A stretch of 64,000 nucleotides of DNA, taken from CBDCPI01 sp965220245 (lineage in GTDB: Bacteria; Chloroflexota; Dehalococcoidia; Lucifugimonadales; UBA3495). Both the position numbers and the translations under genes were made by a program. Positions 15,967-25,331 of this stretch are shown here, piece after piece. The notes under the pieces are model-generated. The model did not search any database and had not been told where the DNA came from. It saw only the letters and a list, made by a program, of their open reading frames with translations. Where the stretch lies: NCBI GenBank assembly GCA_965220245.1, contig CBDCPI010000006.1, positions 1-64,000 of the forward strand, read 5' to 3'. Every line of letters starts with the position of its first letter. Position 1 is the first letter of the stretch.

Positions 15967-17373
15967 CTACAAGTTGGGCGGCCGCATGGTGTGCCAAGGG
16001 GTATTCTGCTCGTAAGCGTGGGCCACTTTCAAGACCATCTCCTCGGCCCCGGGAAGGCCGCCGACTTGCAAGCCGATAGGCAGCCCGCCGCTGCTAAACC
16101 CGCAGGGTACGGAGACCGCGGGAGCGCTGGATAGATTAAAGGTATTGGTCCGCATGAAGGGCAACCGCCCCGCGGTCTGCTTGCTGGTGATCACTTGGTC
16201 ATCTTGCAGCCGGGGAGCCACCCGCCCGGAGGTCGGCATCAGCAGAGCGTCATAGCGTCTAAGGGCGTCGTGTACTTGTTGGCGAAGCAACGTGCGTAAC
16301 TTCTGGGCTTTATAGTAGGCTTGGGCTGGTACCAGGCTGCCGGTGAGCAGCCCGATGCGGTTGTCGTGCCCATAGTCTTGAAGCCGGTTGTAGACCCAGT
16401 CGCGTTGATTGGACGCCGGCTCCACCGCCAGCAGCACCGAAGAAATGGCGTTGGCGTGGGCCGTCAAGGGGATCGACACCTCTTCCACCGACGCCCCCAA
16501 CTCTCCCAAGACCGCGGCCGCCGTCTGGACGGCGGCCCTAACCTCGGGTTCCACCACGTCGCTGTGCAGCAACTCGGAAACTACCCCGAGGCGCAGGCCG
16601 TTCACATTGCCGTCCAGCGCTTGCCGGTAGTCTGGGACCGGTGTGTTCCAAGTGAGTGGGTCCTTGGGGTCGTAGCCCGCGATGGCGCCCAGGGTTATGG
16701 CCGCATCCTCCACCGTCCGGGAAATTGGTCCTACCGTGTCCATGGACCAAACGCCCCGCATGACCCCGTAGCGGCTGACCCGGCCCCAACTGGGCCGCAG
16801 CCCCACTATTCCGCACCAAGCCGCCGGGCGGCGAATGGAGCCGCCGGTGTCTTCACCCAAGGAGGTCGGACACAGAAAAGCGGCGGTGGCGGCGCCGGAG
16901 CCGCTACTGGAGCCGCCCGCGGAAATGTCCAAGTCCCAAGGATTGCGGGGCGTGCTGTAACGGTGGGTGAATCCGGTTATAGCAAATTCGCTCAGGTTGG
17001 TCTTTCCCAAGAGAATCGCGCCGGCCTGCTTCATGTTGGCTATCGCGGTGGCGTCCTCTTCAGGGACGAAATCAGCCAGGAAACGCGACCCCCCAGTGGT
17101 GCGAATGCCCTCGCTCCAGAGTTGGTCTTTGACCGCCACCGGAATCCCGTGCATCGGCCCCCGGTAATTGCCCCGGGCTATTTCCTGCTCGGCCTCCTTC
17201 GCGGCCTCCAGGGCCTGCTCCCGCGTGACGGTCAAGTAGGCATTGTATTTGAAGTCCAAGCGGTCGATGCGGTCTAAATAGGCTTCGGCGACTTCCACCG
17301 GCGACAGTTCTTTGCCTTGAATTAACCCGGCAAGGTCGCTAACACTCAAATACGGTATATCCGATTGGTTCAT
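15967..17373 (-). CDS. Amidase-signature family hydrolase, tandem paralogue
   Basis: 468 residues from ATG 17373 (MNQSDIPYLSVSDLAGLIQG), with AAGGGG upstream. Triad motifs are intact: PVAVKDQLW, GGSSSGSGAATAAF and GEDTGGSIRRPAAWCG. Long stretches match the downstream amidase (NYRGPMHG, SWGRVSRYGVMRG, SMDTVGP), while the C-terminal third, which shapes the substrate pocket, differs most. Its stop lies 60 bp from the start of the second copy, so they are probably cotranscribed. Confidence 0.88.
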   Translation of the reverse strand: MNQSDIPYLSVSDLAGLIQGKELSPVEVAEAYLDRIDRLDFKYNAYLTVTREQALEAAKEAEQEIARGNYRGPMHGIPVAVKDQLWSEGIRTTGGSRFLADFVPEEDATAIANMKQAGAILLGKTNLSEFAITGFTHRYSTPRNPWDLDISAGGSSSGSGAATAAFLCPTSLGEDTGGSIRRPAAWCGIVGLRPSWGRVSRYGVMRGVWSMDTVGPISRTVEDAAITLGAIAGYDPKDPLTWNTPVPDYRQALDGNVNGLRLGVVSELLHSDVVEPEVRAAVQTAAAVLGELGASVEEVSIPLTAHANAISSVLLAVEPASNQRDWVYNRLQDYGHDNRIGLLTGSLVPAQAYYKAQKLRTLLRQQVHDALRRYDALLMPTSGRVAPRLQDDQVITSKQTAGRLPFMRTNTFNLSSAPAVSVPCGFSSGGLPIGLQVGGLPGAEEMVLKVAHAYEQNTPWHTMRPPNL

Positions 17374-17501
17374 ATCGCCCCTTCGTCCCATCCGGTATGG
17401 GCTTTCACTGTAAGTATTAACGTGAATTGAGGTCGGCGCTTGGGATGAATTACTGTGTCATTGTTTGACCTTCCGTCGAAATCTCCGGACGGGCTGCCAG
17501 T

Positions 17502-17780
17502 CTACCCGTCCAGGAACAGCTTTACCGCGACGGCGCCGACAGCCGCGATGATTCCACCGCCAACTGTCCACATCGTGAATATCATCCGATCCAGCCGCCC
17601 TTCCACACGGTCTATGCGTCCATCCAGTCGGTCTATACGTCCATCCAGTCGGTCTATGCGCTCTTCCAGCCGGTCCATGCGTACCTCTAGCCGGTCCAGC
17701 CGCGCAATCAGTTGCTCTTGCTGCCCTTCCAGGCGCCCCATACCGCGGATTACATCCGCCGCCGTTATCTCGGTAGCCAT
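17502..17780 (-). CDS. Small coiled-coil membrane protein
   Basis: 92 residues: a long heptad/undecad coiled coil built from repeats of RLDRLEVRMDRLEERIDRLD and RIDRLDG (about 16-65), then one membrane helix (about 68-88, TMWTVGGGIIAAVGAVAVKLF). The repeats are visible in DNA as a 21-bp period near 17618-17680. A protein of the same design but different sequence is at 44753-45007. It may be a membrane-tethered oligomerisation or spacer protein (DUF1640-like). Function unknown. Confidence 0.7.
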   Translation of the reverse strand: MATEITAADVIRGMGRLEGQQEQLIARLDRLEVRMDRLEERIDRLDGRIDRLDGRIDRVEGRLDRMIFTMWTVGGGIIAAVGAVAVKLFLDG

Positions 17781-17804
17781 CCGCTCGCTCTTTCCCGGTC
17801 AACC

Positions 17805-19376
17805 CTAATCGGGCGTCTGCCCGGCGCCCGTAGGAGCGACCGCGGCCACTTCCTCTTCTTTCTTCTCTTTGAGGGCCGAAACTGCCATGGCCATTAACAG
17901 CAGTCCCATCATGGTCAAAAAGCCGTTTCGGAGGCCCACCGAGAAGGCGTGGCCCACGCCAGACGTCCCGGCGTGACGCACCGCGTCCAAGCTGGGCTCG
18001 AAGCCCATCGAGCCCATCGTGGCGGTGACGATGGCAGTGGCCATGGCCAAGCTGATAATGTTGGCCCCGTTGCGGATCAAATTGAGCAGGGCCGAGATGA
18101 TGCCGTACCGGTAAAGCTCTACGGCGCTGAGCACCGAGCTAGTGTTGGGAGAGTAGAAAGTACCCATGCCGCCGCTGGTCAGAATCAACGCCGGGATGAT
18201 CATGTACAGCGACGAGTCAGCCGTAAGCCTGGAGAGCAGAAAGACCCCCATGCAGGAAGCGGCCAAGCCGCCGACCGTCAACACTCTCGGTCCGAAGCGG
18301 TCGGATAGGGCGCCGCTGATGGGTCCCATGAATGCCATAAACAATGCGCCGGGCATCACGATCAGGCCGGCCGACCAAGCGGAGTATCCCAGCACTCCCT
18401 GCAAATAGAAGGGCATTAATATCAGCACCGCCGAGCTGCCCAGGAACATCAGCAATGCCGCCGACACGCCGTAGGTAAAGGTCTTGCGCAAGAATAACCG
18501 TAAGTCCAACATCGGATTTGGGGCGCGCAACTCCCACCAGATAAAGGCGGCAGAGAGAAAGATGAAGGAGAACGCCGCGGCGAGGATGGGCGCCGAGTTC
18601 CAACCGTGCCGGTGGCCGTTGGTCATGGCCAACAACAGCGCCACCAGCGCCCCGGTGGACAGCGCGGCTCCCATCCAGTCGAACTGACTGCCGGACTGGG
18701 CTGCCTCCTGAGTATTAAGTTGTTCGCGTACGATAGCGATGGTAGCTACCACTCCCACCAAACCTATGGGGACGTTGATAAGAAACACGAAAGGCCAACC
18801 TAAAGTGTCCACCAAAAACCCGCCGATGGCCGGACCGGCCACCTGTCCGGAACCGACGATGGTCATGATCATGCCGATGGCCTTGCCCCGTTCTCTGGAG
18901 GGGAACGACGAGATGATGACTGCCATGCCGGTGCCTTGGGTCATGCCCGCGCCAATCCCCTGGACCAACCGTGCCCCGATCAACATGCCCAGGCTGGAAG
19001 AAGCCCCCGACAAGGCTGCTCCCACAACATACACCAGGCTCCCGATGACATAGACCCGCTTCCGCCCGATAAGGTCCGCCAAGCGTCCCATGGGCAGCAG
19101 TAGCGCGGTAATGGTGAGGATATACGCAATCACCACCCACTGGACGGTGGGGATGTCGGTGCGGAAATGGCTGGCAATAGTGGGCAGTGCGACGTAGATG
19201 CTGCCATGGTCGATTACCGAGACCAGGAAACCGATGGCTATGGCGCCGAAAACCCAATACTTATAGTTCGACTGACCGGTCTCCAATCCCCTGACCTGGC
19301 GGGAGAACGACGGGAAGCCGGCTACAAGCATAATGACTACGCCGAGCGCTAGGACCAGAATGCCGGTCTCGCTCAT
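17805..19376 (-). CDS. MFS drug/solute exporter, DHA2 (EmrB/QacA) type
   Basis: 523 residues with about 14 membrane helices. Family landmarks: FLVSVIDHGSIYVALPTI in the first substrate helix, GRLADLIGRKRVYVIG (motif A between helices 2 and 3), GARLVQGIGAGMTQG, and the antiporter motif C region GSGQVAGPAIGGFLVDTLGWPFVFLINVPIG. An extra N-terminal helix precedes the core. It probably exports a hydrophobic compound by proton antiport. It lies upstream of the coiled-coil gene and amidases on the same strand. Ribosome binding site weak. Confidence 0.87.
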   Translation of the reverse strand: MSETGILVLALGVVIMLVAGFPSFSRQVRGLETGQSNYKYWVFGAIAIGFLVSVIDHGSIYVALPTIASHFRTDIPTVQWVVIAYILTITALLLPMGRLADLIGRKRVYVIGSLVYVVGAALSGASSSLGMLIGARLVQGIGAGMTQGTGMAVIISSFPSRERGKAIGMIMTIVGSGQVAGPAIGGFLVDTLGWPFVFLINVPIGLVGVVATIAIVREQLNTQEAAQSGSQFDWMGAALSTGALVALLLAMTNGHRHGWNSAPILAAAFSFIFLSAAFIWWELRAPNPMLDLRLFLRKTFTYGVSAALLMFLGSSAVLILMPFYLQGVLGYSAWSAGLIVMPGALFMAFMGPISGALSDRFGPRVLTVGGLAASCMGVFLLSRLTADSSLYMIIPALILTSGGMGTFYSPNTSSVLSAVELYRYGIISALLNLIRNGANIISLAMATAIVTATMGSMGFEPSLDAVRHAGTSGVGHAFSVGLRNGFLTMMGLLLMAMAVSALKEKKEEEVAAVAPTGAGQTPD

Positions 19377-19516
19377 AGCGCCACAGCCTGCATTGACGGG
19401 AATACCGACGGGAATAACCTAAGCCCGCGCCCTAGTGCCGCGCTCCGGTTCCAGGGAACCCAAGGGGTGAAGATTAACAAATACACTCCTCTCAAGTTAG
19501 ACCAGCAAGTCTTCGC

Positions 19517-20011
19517 TTACCCGAACCGGGTGCGCGCCCAACCGTCTTCAAAGGGCGTGCTGAAAATACCGGTGGAAGTCTTACTCTTGAACATCCACTT
19601 CCCGTTCACCCGCACGTACTCTTCGTCATCTATCCCGGCCCGCCACATGGCCTGGTTGCCATCGCCTACCGTGCAAGGCATAAACAGGTACCACCGGGCT
19701 TTGGCGGTATCCCCGTTTACCTCGATCTGGGGGTTCAGACCGTAGTGGATGGCGAAAGTAAAAATCTTGGACGCTCCCCGGAAGAACTCCCGGATGGCTT
19801 CCCGGCCTTCAAATCTACCCAAAGCGCCGCTCTCCCAGGTGGCGTCCTCCACAAACAACCCGGCGATCTTATCGGGGTTGTAGTTGTCGTCGCAGTAAGC
19901 TGCATACTGGGCTTTTAGCCAGCGAATCTCATTCGCGTCTTCCAGCGCCCGCACTCGTTGTTCGAGTTCTTCTACCCTGGTGCTTAAATCGGCAGTCTGG
20001 CTGGCGGCCAT
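19517..20011 (-). CDS. SnoaL/NTF2-like domain protein
   Basis: 164 residues: a short N-terminal coiled coil (about 8-28, RVEELEQRVRALED) followed by an NTF2-like cone (YAAYCDDNYNPDKIAGLF, then GREAIREFF and ARWYLFMP). Relatives act as polyketide cyclases, ring-hydroxylating dioxygenase small subunits or dehydratases, so the reaction cannot be assigned. GAGGAGGG precedes the ATG. It lies between an MFS exporter and a PuuE-like gene on the same strand. Confidence 0.75.
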   Translation of the reverse strand: MAASQTADLSTRVEELEQRVRALEDANEIRWLKAQYAAYCDDNYNPDKIAGLFVEDATWESGALGRFEGREAIREFFRGASKIFTFAIHYGLNPQIEVNGDTAKARWYLFMPCTVGDGNQAMWRAGIDDEEYVRVNGKWMFKSKTSTGIFSTPFEDGWARTRFG

Positions 20012-20045
20012 TTAACGCCCTCCTCTTTAGTTGCTTGTCCCTACC

Positions 20046-20936
20046 CTAAGGCGGGTATTGCTCCCGCCAAAGCCGGACGATGTCTATTCGGCGGGCAAAC
20101 CAAACGTCCGGCATACTCCTAGCGTACTCCAGAAATTGCCGCAGGGCCACTGTTCGGGAAGGCTTGCCGATTATGCGGCAGTGAAGGCCCACCGACATCA
20201 TCTTTGGATGAGTGGCCCCCTCCCGGTATAGCTGGTCGAAGGAGCTTCTGGCGGCCTCAAAGAAGTCGTTGGGCGTGGAGAGTTGGCCCCGCCAAAACCC
20301 GTAGTCGTTGACTTCCAACGAATAGGGGACTACCAGCCAGTCCCTGCCGTGCACCTTGGTGTAGAAGGGCAGATCATCGTTGTAGGCGTTGCAATCGTAC
20401 TCGAAGCCGCCTTCCTCCACCACCAACTCCCGGGTATTGACGCTGGGGCCATACCGGGTGTACCAACCCAGGGGCCGTTGGCCGGTGGTACGGGTTATCG
20501 TTTCCACCGCGCTGCTGATGGCGGCCCGTTCGGTCTCCCGCTCCATGTTGTAGTACTCTTCCCACCGATTGCCGTGGCCCATTACCTCGTGACCCCGGCG
20601 CACAATCTCCGGGCCCACTTGGGGGTTGCGTTTCAAGGCCAGAGCGCAGGCGTAGAAGGTCGACTTGACGTCGTACTCGTCCAGGGTGTTGAGAATGCGC
20701 CACACACCCACCCGGCTGCCGTACTCGAAGAACGACTCGTTAGCCAAGTCCCGCTCGCCGGGCGCCACCGGCGACGGGGATTCTCCCACGGTTTCTCCTC
20801 TAGGGTCTCCGTCCAAGGTCGAATACTCGGAGCCTTCCTCATAATTGACCACCACGGAAACAGCAATGCGAGCGCCATTGGGCCACTCCACCACCGGCGG
20901 GTTGGGACCGTAGCCAACAAAATCTCTTGCGGTCAT
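20046..20936 (-). CDS. Polysaccharide deacetylase-fold hydrolase, PuuE/allantoinase-like
   Basis: 296 residues with the NodB-type fold as found in metal-light PuuE allantoinases: VVVNYEEGSEYSTLDGD, FFEYGSRVGVWRIL, STFYACALALKRNP, GHEVMGHGNRWEEY and TRYGPSVNTRELV. Such enzymes open cyclic amides (allantoin, related hydantoins) and not sugar amides. Its start is only 35 bp from the left end of the IS903-group element at 20971, so its original promoter was probably displaced. GAGGTT lies upstream of the ATG. Confidence 0.83.
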   Translation of the reverse strand: MTARDFVGYGPNPPVVEWPNGARIAVSVVVNYEEGSEYSTLDGDPRGETVGESPSPVAPGERDLANESFFEYGSRVGVWRILNTLDEYDVKSTFYACALALKRNPQVGPEIVRRGHEVMGHGNRWEEYYNMERETERAAISSAVETITRTTGQRPLGWYTRYGPSVNTRELVVEEGGFEYDCNAYNDDLPFYTKVHGRDWLVVPYSLEVNDYGFWRGQLSTPNDFFEAARSSFDQLYREGATHPKMMSVGLHCRIIGKPSRTVALRQFLEYARSMPDVWFARRIDIVRLWREQYPP

Positions 20937-20970
20937 AGCAGAACCTCGATGGGAAATTACACTCCGGGGA

Positions 20971-22053
20971 GGCTTTGTTGCATGAATATTGGCAGCACAT
21001 GAAATGTCCCGACACCCTTTGAATCGAGCTATGCTACTCGATAGCTATCCGGCATTCCCAAGTGGGTCATCCGATTCAAAGCGGCACACTTTACCTTGGC
21101 TTCCACCTTCTGCTGCGGTAACTTCCTGGCCTGAAGATAGGAACCAAAGATGGTCTTGAACCGAAACATGGCAGTCTCGGCCAGGGAACGCCGATGATAG
21201 CCCGACTCTTGTTTCCACCGCTTACGTCCTACCTTCCGAATCCTTCTCAGGTTCTCGTCCCGCACCAGGGGCGGGGTGGCACAGTTCCCATGCTGCCAGA
21301 TACGGGCATCCTTTCGAGGTGGAATTGCTACCCGCCTGACACCTCTGACAGCGCAGCCCTCATATACCTTCCTTTTGTCGTAGGCCCCATCGCCACCCAC
21401 CTGCTCCACTGACTCGGTGCTCTGGTCCAGAAGTTCGGGCACCGCTCCCGCATCGTCCAGGCTGGCCTCGCTCAGTACCACGGCCTGGATCTCCTGGGTT
21501 TCACTGTCCACGCTTAGATGGAGCTTCCTCCAGGTGCGCCGTTTGGTATAGCCATGCTGACGCACCTTCCATTCTCCCTCCCCAAAGACTTTCAACCCGG
21601 TGCTGTCCAGTACCAGGTGCAAGGGCCCAGCAGCTTTCCTGAGCAAGGAAACCCCCAGGCGCTTGGCGCGCTTGCAGAGGGTGGTATAGTCCGGCACCGG
21701 CAAATCCCACTCCAGCAAGTGAAACACGGACCGGAGAAACCCTTCGGCAGCCCTCAGGGTCAAGTGGAAGACGCTGCGCACCATCAACAGACACTGGATT
21801 GCTCCATCGGAATACTGAAACTGCCCACCGCGCTTTCGGGGGCCGTCGGGCTTCCAGGCCCCAATATCCTCTTCGCTGGTCCATAGGGTTATTGAACCCC
21901 GCTGGACCAGGCTTTCGTTGTAGTCATGCCAGTTACGTATCCGATACTGGGATTTCCTGGTGGTGGTGCGTTTCTTGGGACGAGCTTTGGAGGCTTGCGG
22001 TGTTCGCTTCATGCCTCCAGCTTAACACTACCTCCCATTCATTCAACAAAGCC
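20971..22053 (-). mobile_element. Complete IS903-group (IS5 family) insertion sequence
   Basis: The 1083-bp element begins GGCTTTGTTGCATGAAT and ends with the complement of GGCTTTGTTGAATGAAT, closely resembling the IS903 inverted repeat as I remember it. It is bracketed by a perfect 9-bp duplication CTCCGGGGA (20962-20970 and 22054-22062), the length known for IS903. The transposase is full length, so the insertion is recent and probably active. A second copy lies at the window's left edge with the same orientation relative to the transposase. Confidence 0.95.
21029..22012 (-). CDS. IS5-family transposase (IS903 group)
   Basis: 327 residues, intact. The DDE residues are in LVLDSTGLKVFGEGEWK (first Asp), VGGDGAYDKRKVY (second Asp) and RRSLAETAMFRFKTIFG (Glu), with an Arg-rich segment between. 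The N-terminal region (YNESLVQRGSITLW, SDGAIQCLLMVRSVFHLTLR) matches the DUF4096/IS5-type DNA-binding part. It catalyses cut-and-paste movement of the surrounding element. Confidence 0.95.
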   Translation of the reverse strand: MKRTPQASKARPKKRTTTRKSQYRIRNWHDYNESLVQRGSITLWTSEEDIGAWKPDGPRKRGGQFQYSDGAIQCLLMVRSVFHLTLRAAEGFLRSVFHLLEWDLPVPDYTTLCKRAKRLGVSLLRKAAGPLHLVLDSTGLKVFGEGEWKVRQHGYTKRRTWRKLHLSVDSETQEIQAVVLSEASLDDAGAVPELLDQSTESVEQVGGDGAYDKRKVYEGCAVRGVRRVAIPPRKDARIWQHGNCATPPLVRDENLRRIRKVGRKRWKQESGYHRRSLAETAMFRFKTIFGSYLQARKLPQQKVEAKVKCAALNRMTHLGMPDSYRVA

Positions 22054-22283
22054 CTCCGGGGAACTAAAACTCCGGGAAAATCGCACTCCGAGGAGAATAG
22101 CTCTCGGGTGTGGCGTATATCCTAATTTTGCCTTCCACACTAGGCGTATGGGAAAAACGTAAAGTGCTGTTACCAGTATAATCACAACTGGGTTAGGTAA
22201 GTAGGACTTTTTGAAGTTTAAGAAGAAGCTACAGGGCCTTTCCATTATTAACGCCTATTAACGCCGTGTGTCAGCGAGGCTAC

Positions 22284-22430
22284 AAATTCCGCTCATCCCT
22301 TCGACAAGCTCAGGACAGGCACTGAGCGTAGCGCAGCAGAGTCGAAGGATTGTCTTAGCGACGGCCCTTCGACTCCGCTCCATTACGCCTCTGGCTCCAC
22401 TCCGCTTCGCTCAGGGTGAGCGTGTTGTAT
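22284..22430. repeat. Dispersed CCTTCGACAAGCTCAGGACAGG-type repeats
   Basis: This gap (22063-22624) before rel has no gene I can support. It holds the CCTTCGACAAGCTCAGGACAGG motif and its partner GAGTCGAAGGATTG, then CTCCGCTTCGCTCAGGGTGAG, also seen around 34838-34990, 36961-36988 and 54790-54895. Just after the IS (22063-22260) nothing is recognisable apart from a small direct repeat of ATTAACGCC. Confidence 0.65.
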
Positions 22431-22624
22431 CCTGGCGTCGAGAACTAAAAGGCCCTGGAAGAAGCTAGCGCTACAGTAGTATTCTTACTTCAAACCGGGT
22501 AAAATCCGACAATAGTTCCGGCAAGCCCGGCACGGCTTGTGGGGACTCACCACATGAGGATCTTGTGTAGGGGGAGTGGTGCACAGGTTATGAGAATGGG
22601 GTAGCTACAAGCGACGCCAAAGCC

Positions 22625-24808
22625 TTGATCGACCGGGTTTCCGCGTATCTGCCCGAAGACGCCGCCGAGGTAATTGGGCAGGCATACGAGTATGCCGAGC
22701 AGTGCCACAGCGGACAACTTCGCAAGTCCGGCGAACCCTACATCGCCCACCCTCTTCAGATCGCCCTCTTTTTAGCCGACTTACACCTCGACTCCGACAC
22801 CATTATCGCCGCCTTACTCCACGACGTGGTAGAGGACTGTGGCGTGAGTGTCGAAGAGGTGGGCGCCCGTTTCGGCAGCGAGTCCGCCAAGCTGGTTGAC
22901 GGGGTCACCAAGCTCACCCGCATGGATGCCCGCTTTCAAGCCACTCTGGAATACAACCCGGACCACTACGAAGACCAAGACAACCTTTACGCCGAAAGCC
23001 TGCGTAAAATGCTGGTCTCCATGGCGGAAGACATCCGGGTGGTGTTGATCAAGCTGGCGGACCGTCTCCACAACATGCAGACTTTGGATGCCCTCGCACC
23101 GGAGAAGCGGCAGAGCATCGCTCAAGAGACTCTGGACATCTACTCCCCGTTGGCCCACCGGTTGGGCATCTGGGAAATCAAATGGCGCTTGGACGACCTG
23201 GCATTCCGCCATTTAGACGAGACCAAGTATCGTGAAATCTCCAAGATGCTGGCGGCCAAACGGGCAGAACGCGAAGCCTACGTGGAAAACGTGGCCGCCC
23301 GGCTCCGGGAAGAGATGGAGCTTTTCGGGCTAAAAGGAGAGGTGGCCGGCCGCCCCAAGGGTATCTACAGCACCTTCCGGAAGATACAGAAGTACGCCAA
23401 GGAAGGGAAAGAGCTACAAGACATCTACGACCTGTACGCGCTGCGGGTGCTGGTGGACACCAAAGAGGACTGCTACAAGGTCCTGGGCGTGATTCACCAG
23501 CTATGGCACCCAATCCCCGGCCAGTTTGACGACTACATCGCTACCCCCAAAGAGAACATGTACCAGGCCCTGCACACCACTGTAATCTGCGAGGGCGGGA
23601 ATCCCTTGGAAGTGCAAGTCAAGACCTACGAGTTGCACCAAATTGCCGAATACGGTGTCGCCGCTCACTGGCGATACAAAGAGGGCAAGTCCGGAGACCT
23701 GCGCTTCGAAGAAAAAATGACCTGGATGCGGCAACTCTTGGAATGGCAGCGGGAAGTAGCCGCCACCGATGAGTTCATAGAGTCGGTCCGGCAGGACATC
23801 TTCCACGACCAAGTGTTCGTCTACACGCCGAAGGGAGACATCGCGGAGCTTACCGCAGGTTCGACATCGGTGGATTTCGCCTACAAGATTCACACTGATC
23901 TAGGCCACCGCTGTATTGGCGCCAAGGTGAACGGCAGGCTGGTGTCGCTGGATACGGCGCTGCAGAACGGCGATACGGTAGAAGTTTTAACCTCCAAGGC
24001 GGAGCGCGGTCCCAGCCTAGACTGGCTCAACCCCAACCGGGGATACGTGGTGACCGCCAGCGCCCGGCAAAAGGTTCGCCAGTGGTTTCGGCGCCAAGCC
24101 CGCAGCGCCAACATCCAGCGGGGCCGAGAGCTGCTCCGGAGGGAGTTGCGCCGCCTCAACCATCACTTGAATGATGATGAAGTCCTCGCCATCTGCAAGT
24201 ACGACACCATGGACGAGCTCCTAGCCAACCTGGGATCTGGGTTCCTCACGGAAAGCCAAGTGGCCCACCGGCTGGCCCAAGCACGCCAGGAAGCCGAGCC
24301 AGCGGAGCCCCAGACCAAGCCCAATCTGCCCCTGTCCAGCCCAAGCTCGGGCATAACCGTTTTGGGTGTCGGCGACCTCCTAATCCGCATGGGCCGGTGC
24401 TGTAATCCCATACCCGGCGATGAGATCTCGGGGTTTATAACCCGCACCCGGGGGGTTACCGTCCACAAGAAGGACTGCCCCAGCCTCCGCAACGAAGACG
24501 AGCAGGAACGGATCGTGAAAGTGGAATGGGGCGCGGCGCGTGAGCTGTATCCGGCCCGGGTCAAGATGAAGGCTTACGACCGGGTGGGACTGCTCCGAGA
24601 CATTACTGTCCTAGTGTCCGAGGAGCGAGTCAACATCGCCTCGGTAATTACCCAGGAACTCGAGGACGGCACCGTGACCATCGAGTTGACCCTTCATACC
24701 ACCGGGTTGGAGCAGCTAGGCAAGCTGTTCGCCAAGCTGGAGGGGGTCAGAGGCATTACCTCGGTAACTCGGGACCGCTCCAGTATTCCCGCTCCGGCCC
24801 GGGCTTGA
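22625..24808 (+). CDS. rel: (p)ppGpp synthetase/hydrolase
   Basis: 727 residues, typical of bifunctional Rel enzymes. Order: HD hydrolase domain (about 25-180, HDVVEDCGVS with the metal-binding His-Asp), synthetase domain (about 230-340, RPKGIYSTFRKIQKYAK, DLYALRVLV), TGS domain (about 385-450, VFVYTPKGDIAELTAGSTSVDFAYKIH), zinc-finger-like region (GRCCNPIPGDE) and C-terminal ACT domain (about 650-720). It makes and degrades the stringent-response alarmone. The only in-frame start after the upstream stop is TTG 22625 and no strong ribosome site is seen, so the N-terminus is uncertain by a few residues. Confidence 0.93.
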   Translation: MIDRVSAYLPEDAAEVIGQAYEYAEQCHSGQLRKSGEPYIAHPLQIALFLADLHLDSDTIIAALLHDVVEDCGVSVEEVGARFGSESAKLVDGVTKLTRMDARFQATLEYNPDHYEDQDNLYAESLRKMLVSMAEDIRVVLIKLADRLHNMQTLDALAPEKRQSIAQETLDIYSPLAHRLGIWEIKWRLDDLAFRHLDETKYREISKMLAAKRAEREAYVENVAARLREEMELFGLKGEVAGRPKGIYSTFRKIQKYAKEGKELQDIYDLYALRVLVDTKEDCYKVLGVIHQLWHPIPGQFDDYIATPKENMYQALHTTVICEGGNPLEVQVKTYELHQIAEYGVAAHWRYKEGKSGDLRFEEKMTWMRQLLEWQREVAATDEFIESVRQDIFHDQVFVYTPKGDIAELTAGSTSVDFAYKIHTDLGHRCIGAKVNGRLVSLDTALQNGDTVEVLTSKAERGPSLDWLNPNRGYVVTASARQKVRQWFRRQARSANIQRGRELLRRELRRLNHHLNDDEVLAICKYDTMDELLANLGSGFLTESQVAHRLAQARQEAEPAEPQTKPNLPLSSPSSGITVLGVGDLLIRMGRCCNPIPGDEISGFITRTRGVTVHKKDCPSLRNEDEQERIVKVEWGAARELYPARVKMKAYDRVGLLRDITVLVSEERVNIASVITQELEDGTVTIELTLHTTGLEQLGKLFAKLEGVRGITSVTRDRSSIPAPARA

Positions 24809-24941
24809 GTTAAGCCCCGTACCTAACAGTAGAGACGCTGTATACCACGCCTCTACCTATTCGCTGGCCAAGTCATTCCCAGAGCCCAATTTTCGGCTCG
24901 CTATCGGGCCTGAAAGACAACTCTATCCGGAGGTAATTGGA

Positions 24942-25331
24942 ATGCCAGAGAGGACGCCCATCACTCCCGATGGAATCTCCCGGAATCCGGCTCTCTCGCC
25001 GGGTATTCGCGTCGGAGACTTCCTCTTCGTCTCCGGCAGCGTGGCCACCGACAGTGGCGGCAACCTGGTTGGCGGTAGCGACTGCGAGGCCCAGTCCCGC
25101 CAAGTGATGTCCAACATCCGGACCATCGTCGAGGCTGCCGGCGCCACGATGCAAGACGTGGTGAAAATCACCTGCTTCTTGACCGACGTGAACAACTACG
25201 CGGGTTACGGCAAAGTCCGCTCCGAGACCTGGCCCAGCGAGCCTCCCGCTAGCTCGACGGTCATCGTGGCCGCATTGGTCCGGCCCGAGTACCTGGTTGA
25301 GGTGGAGGCGGTGGTCAGAGTGCCCAGCTAA
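24942..25331 (+). CDS. RidA/YjgF-family protein
   Basis: 129 residues of the Rid fold: ALSPGIRVGDFLFVSGSVATD, QVMSNIRTIVEAAGATMQDVVKITCFLTDVNNY, and PPASSTVIVAALVRPEYLVEVEAV. Archetypal RidA hydrolyses reactive imines/enamines using an Arg in the RP segment, present here as LVRPEYLVE. GGAGGT precedes the ATG. The stop codon overlaps the start of moeA (TAATG), so they are translationally coupled. Confidence 0.85.
   Translation: MPERTPITPDGISRNPALSPGIRVGDFLFVSGSVATDSGGNLVGGSDCEAQSRQVMSNIRTIVEAAGATMQDVVKITCFLTDVNNYAGYGKVRSETWPSEPPASSTVIVAALVRPEYLVEVEAVVRVPS

Noticed and set aside
17590..17700. Regularly spaced repeats resembling a CRISPR array
   Set aside because: The 21-bp period is coding: it encodes heptad repeats of a coiled-coil protein, with no unique spacers.
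22063..22624. tRNA or other RNA gene in the gaps before rel and before the T-box
   Set aside because: No cloverleaf or TTCGAATC-like loop with a matching acceptor stem was found by eye.
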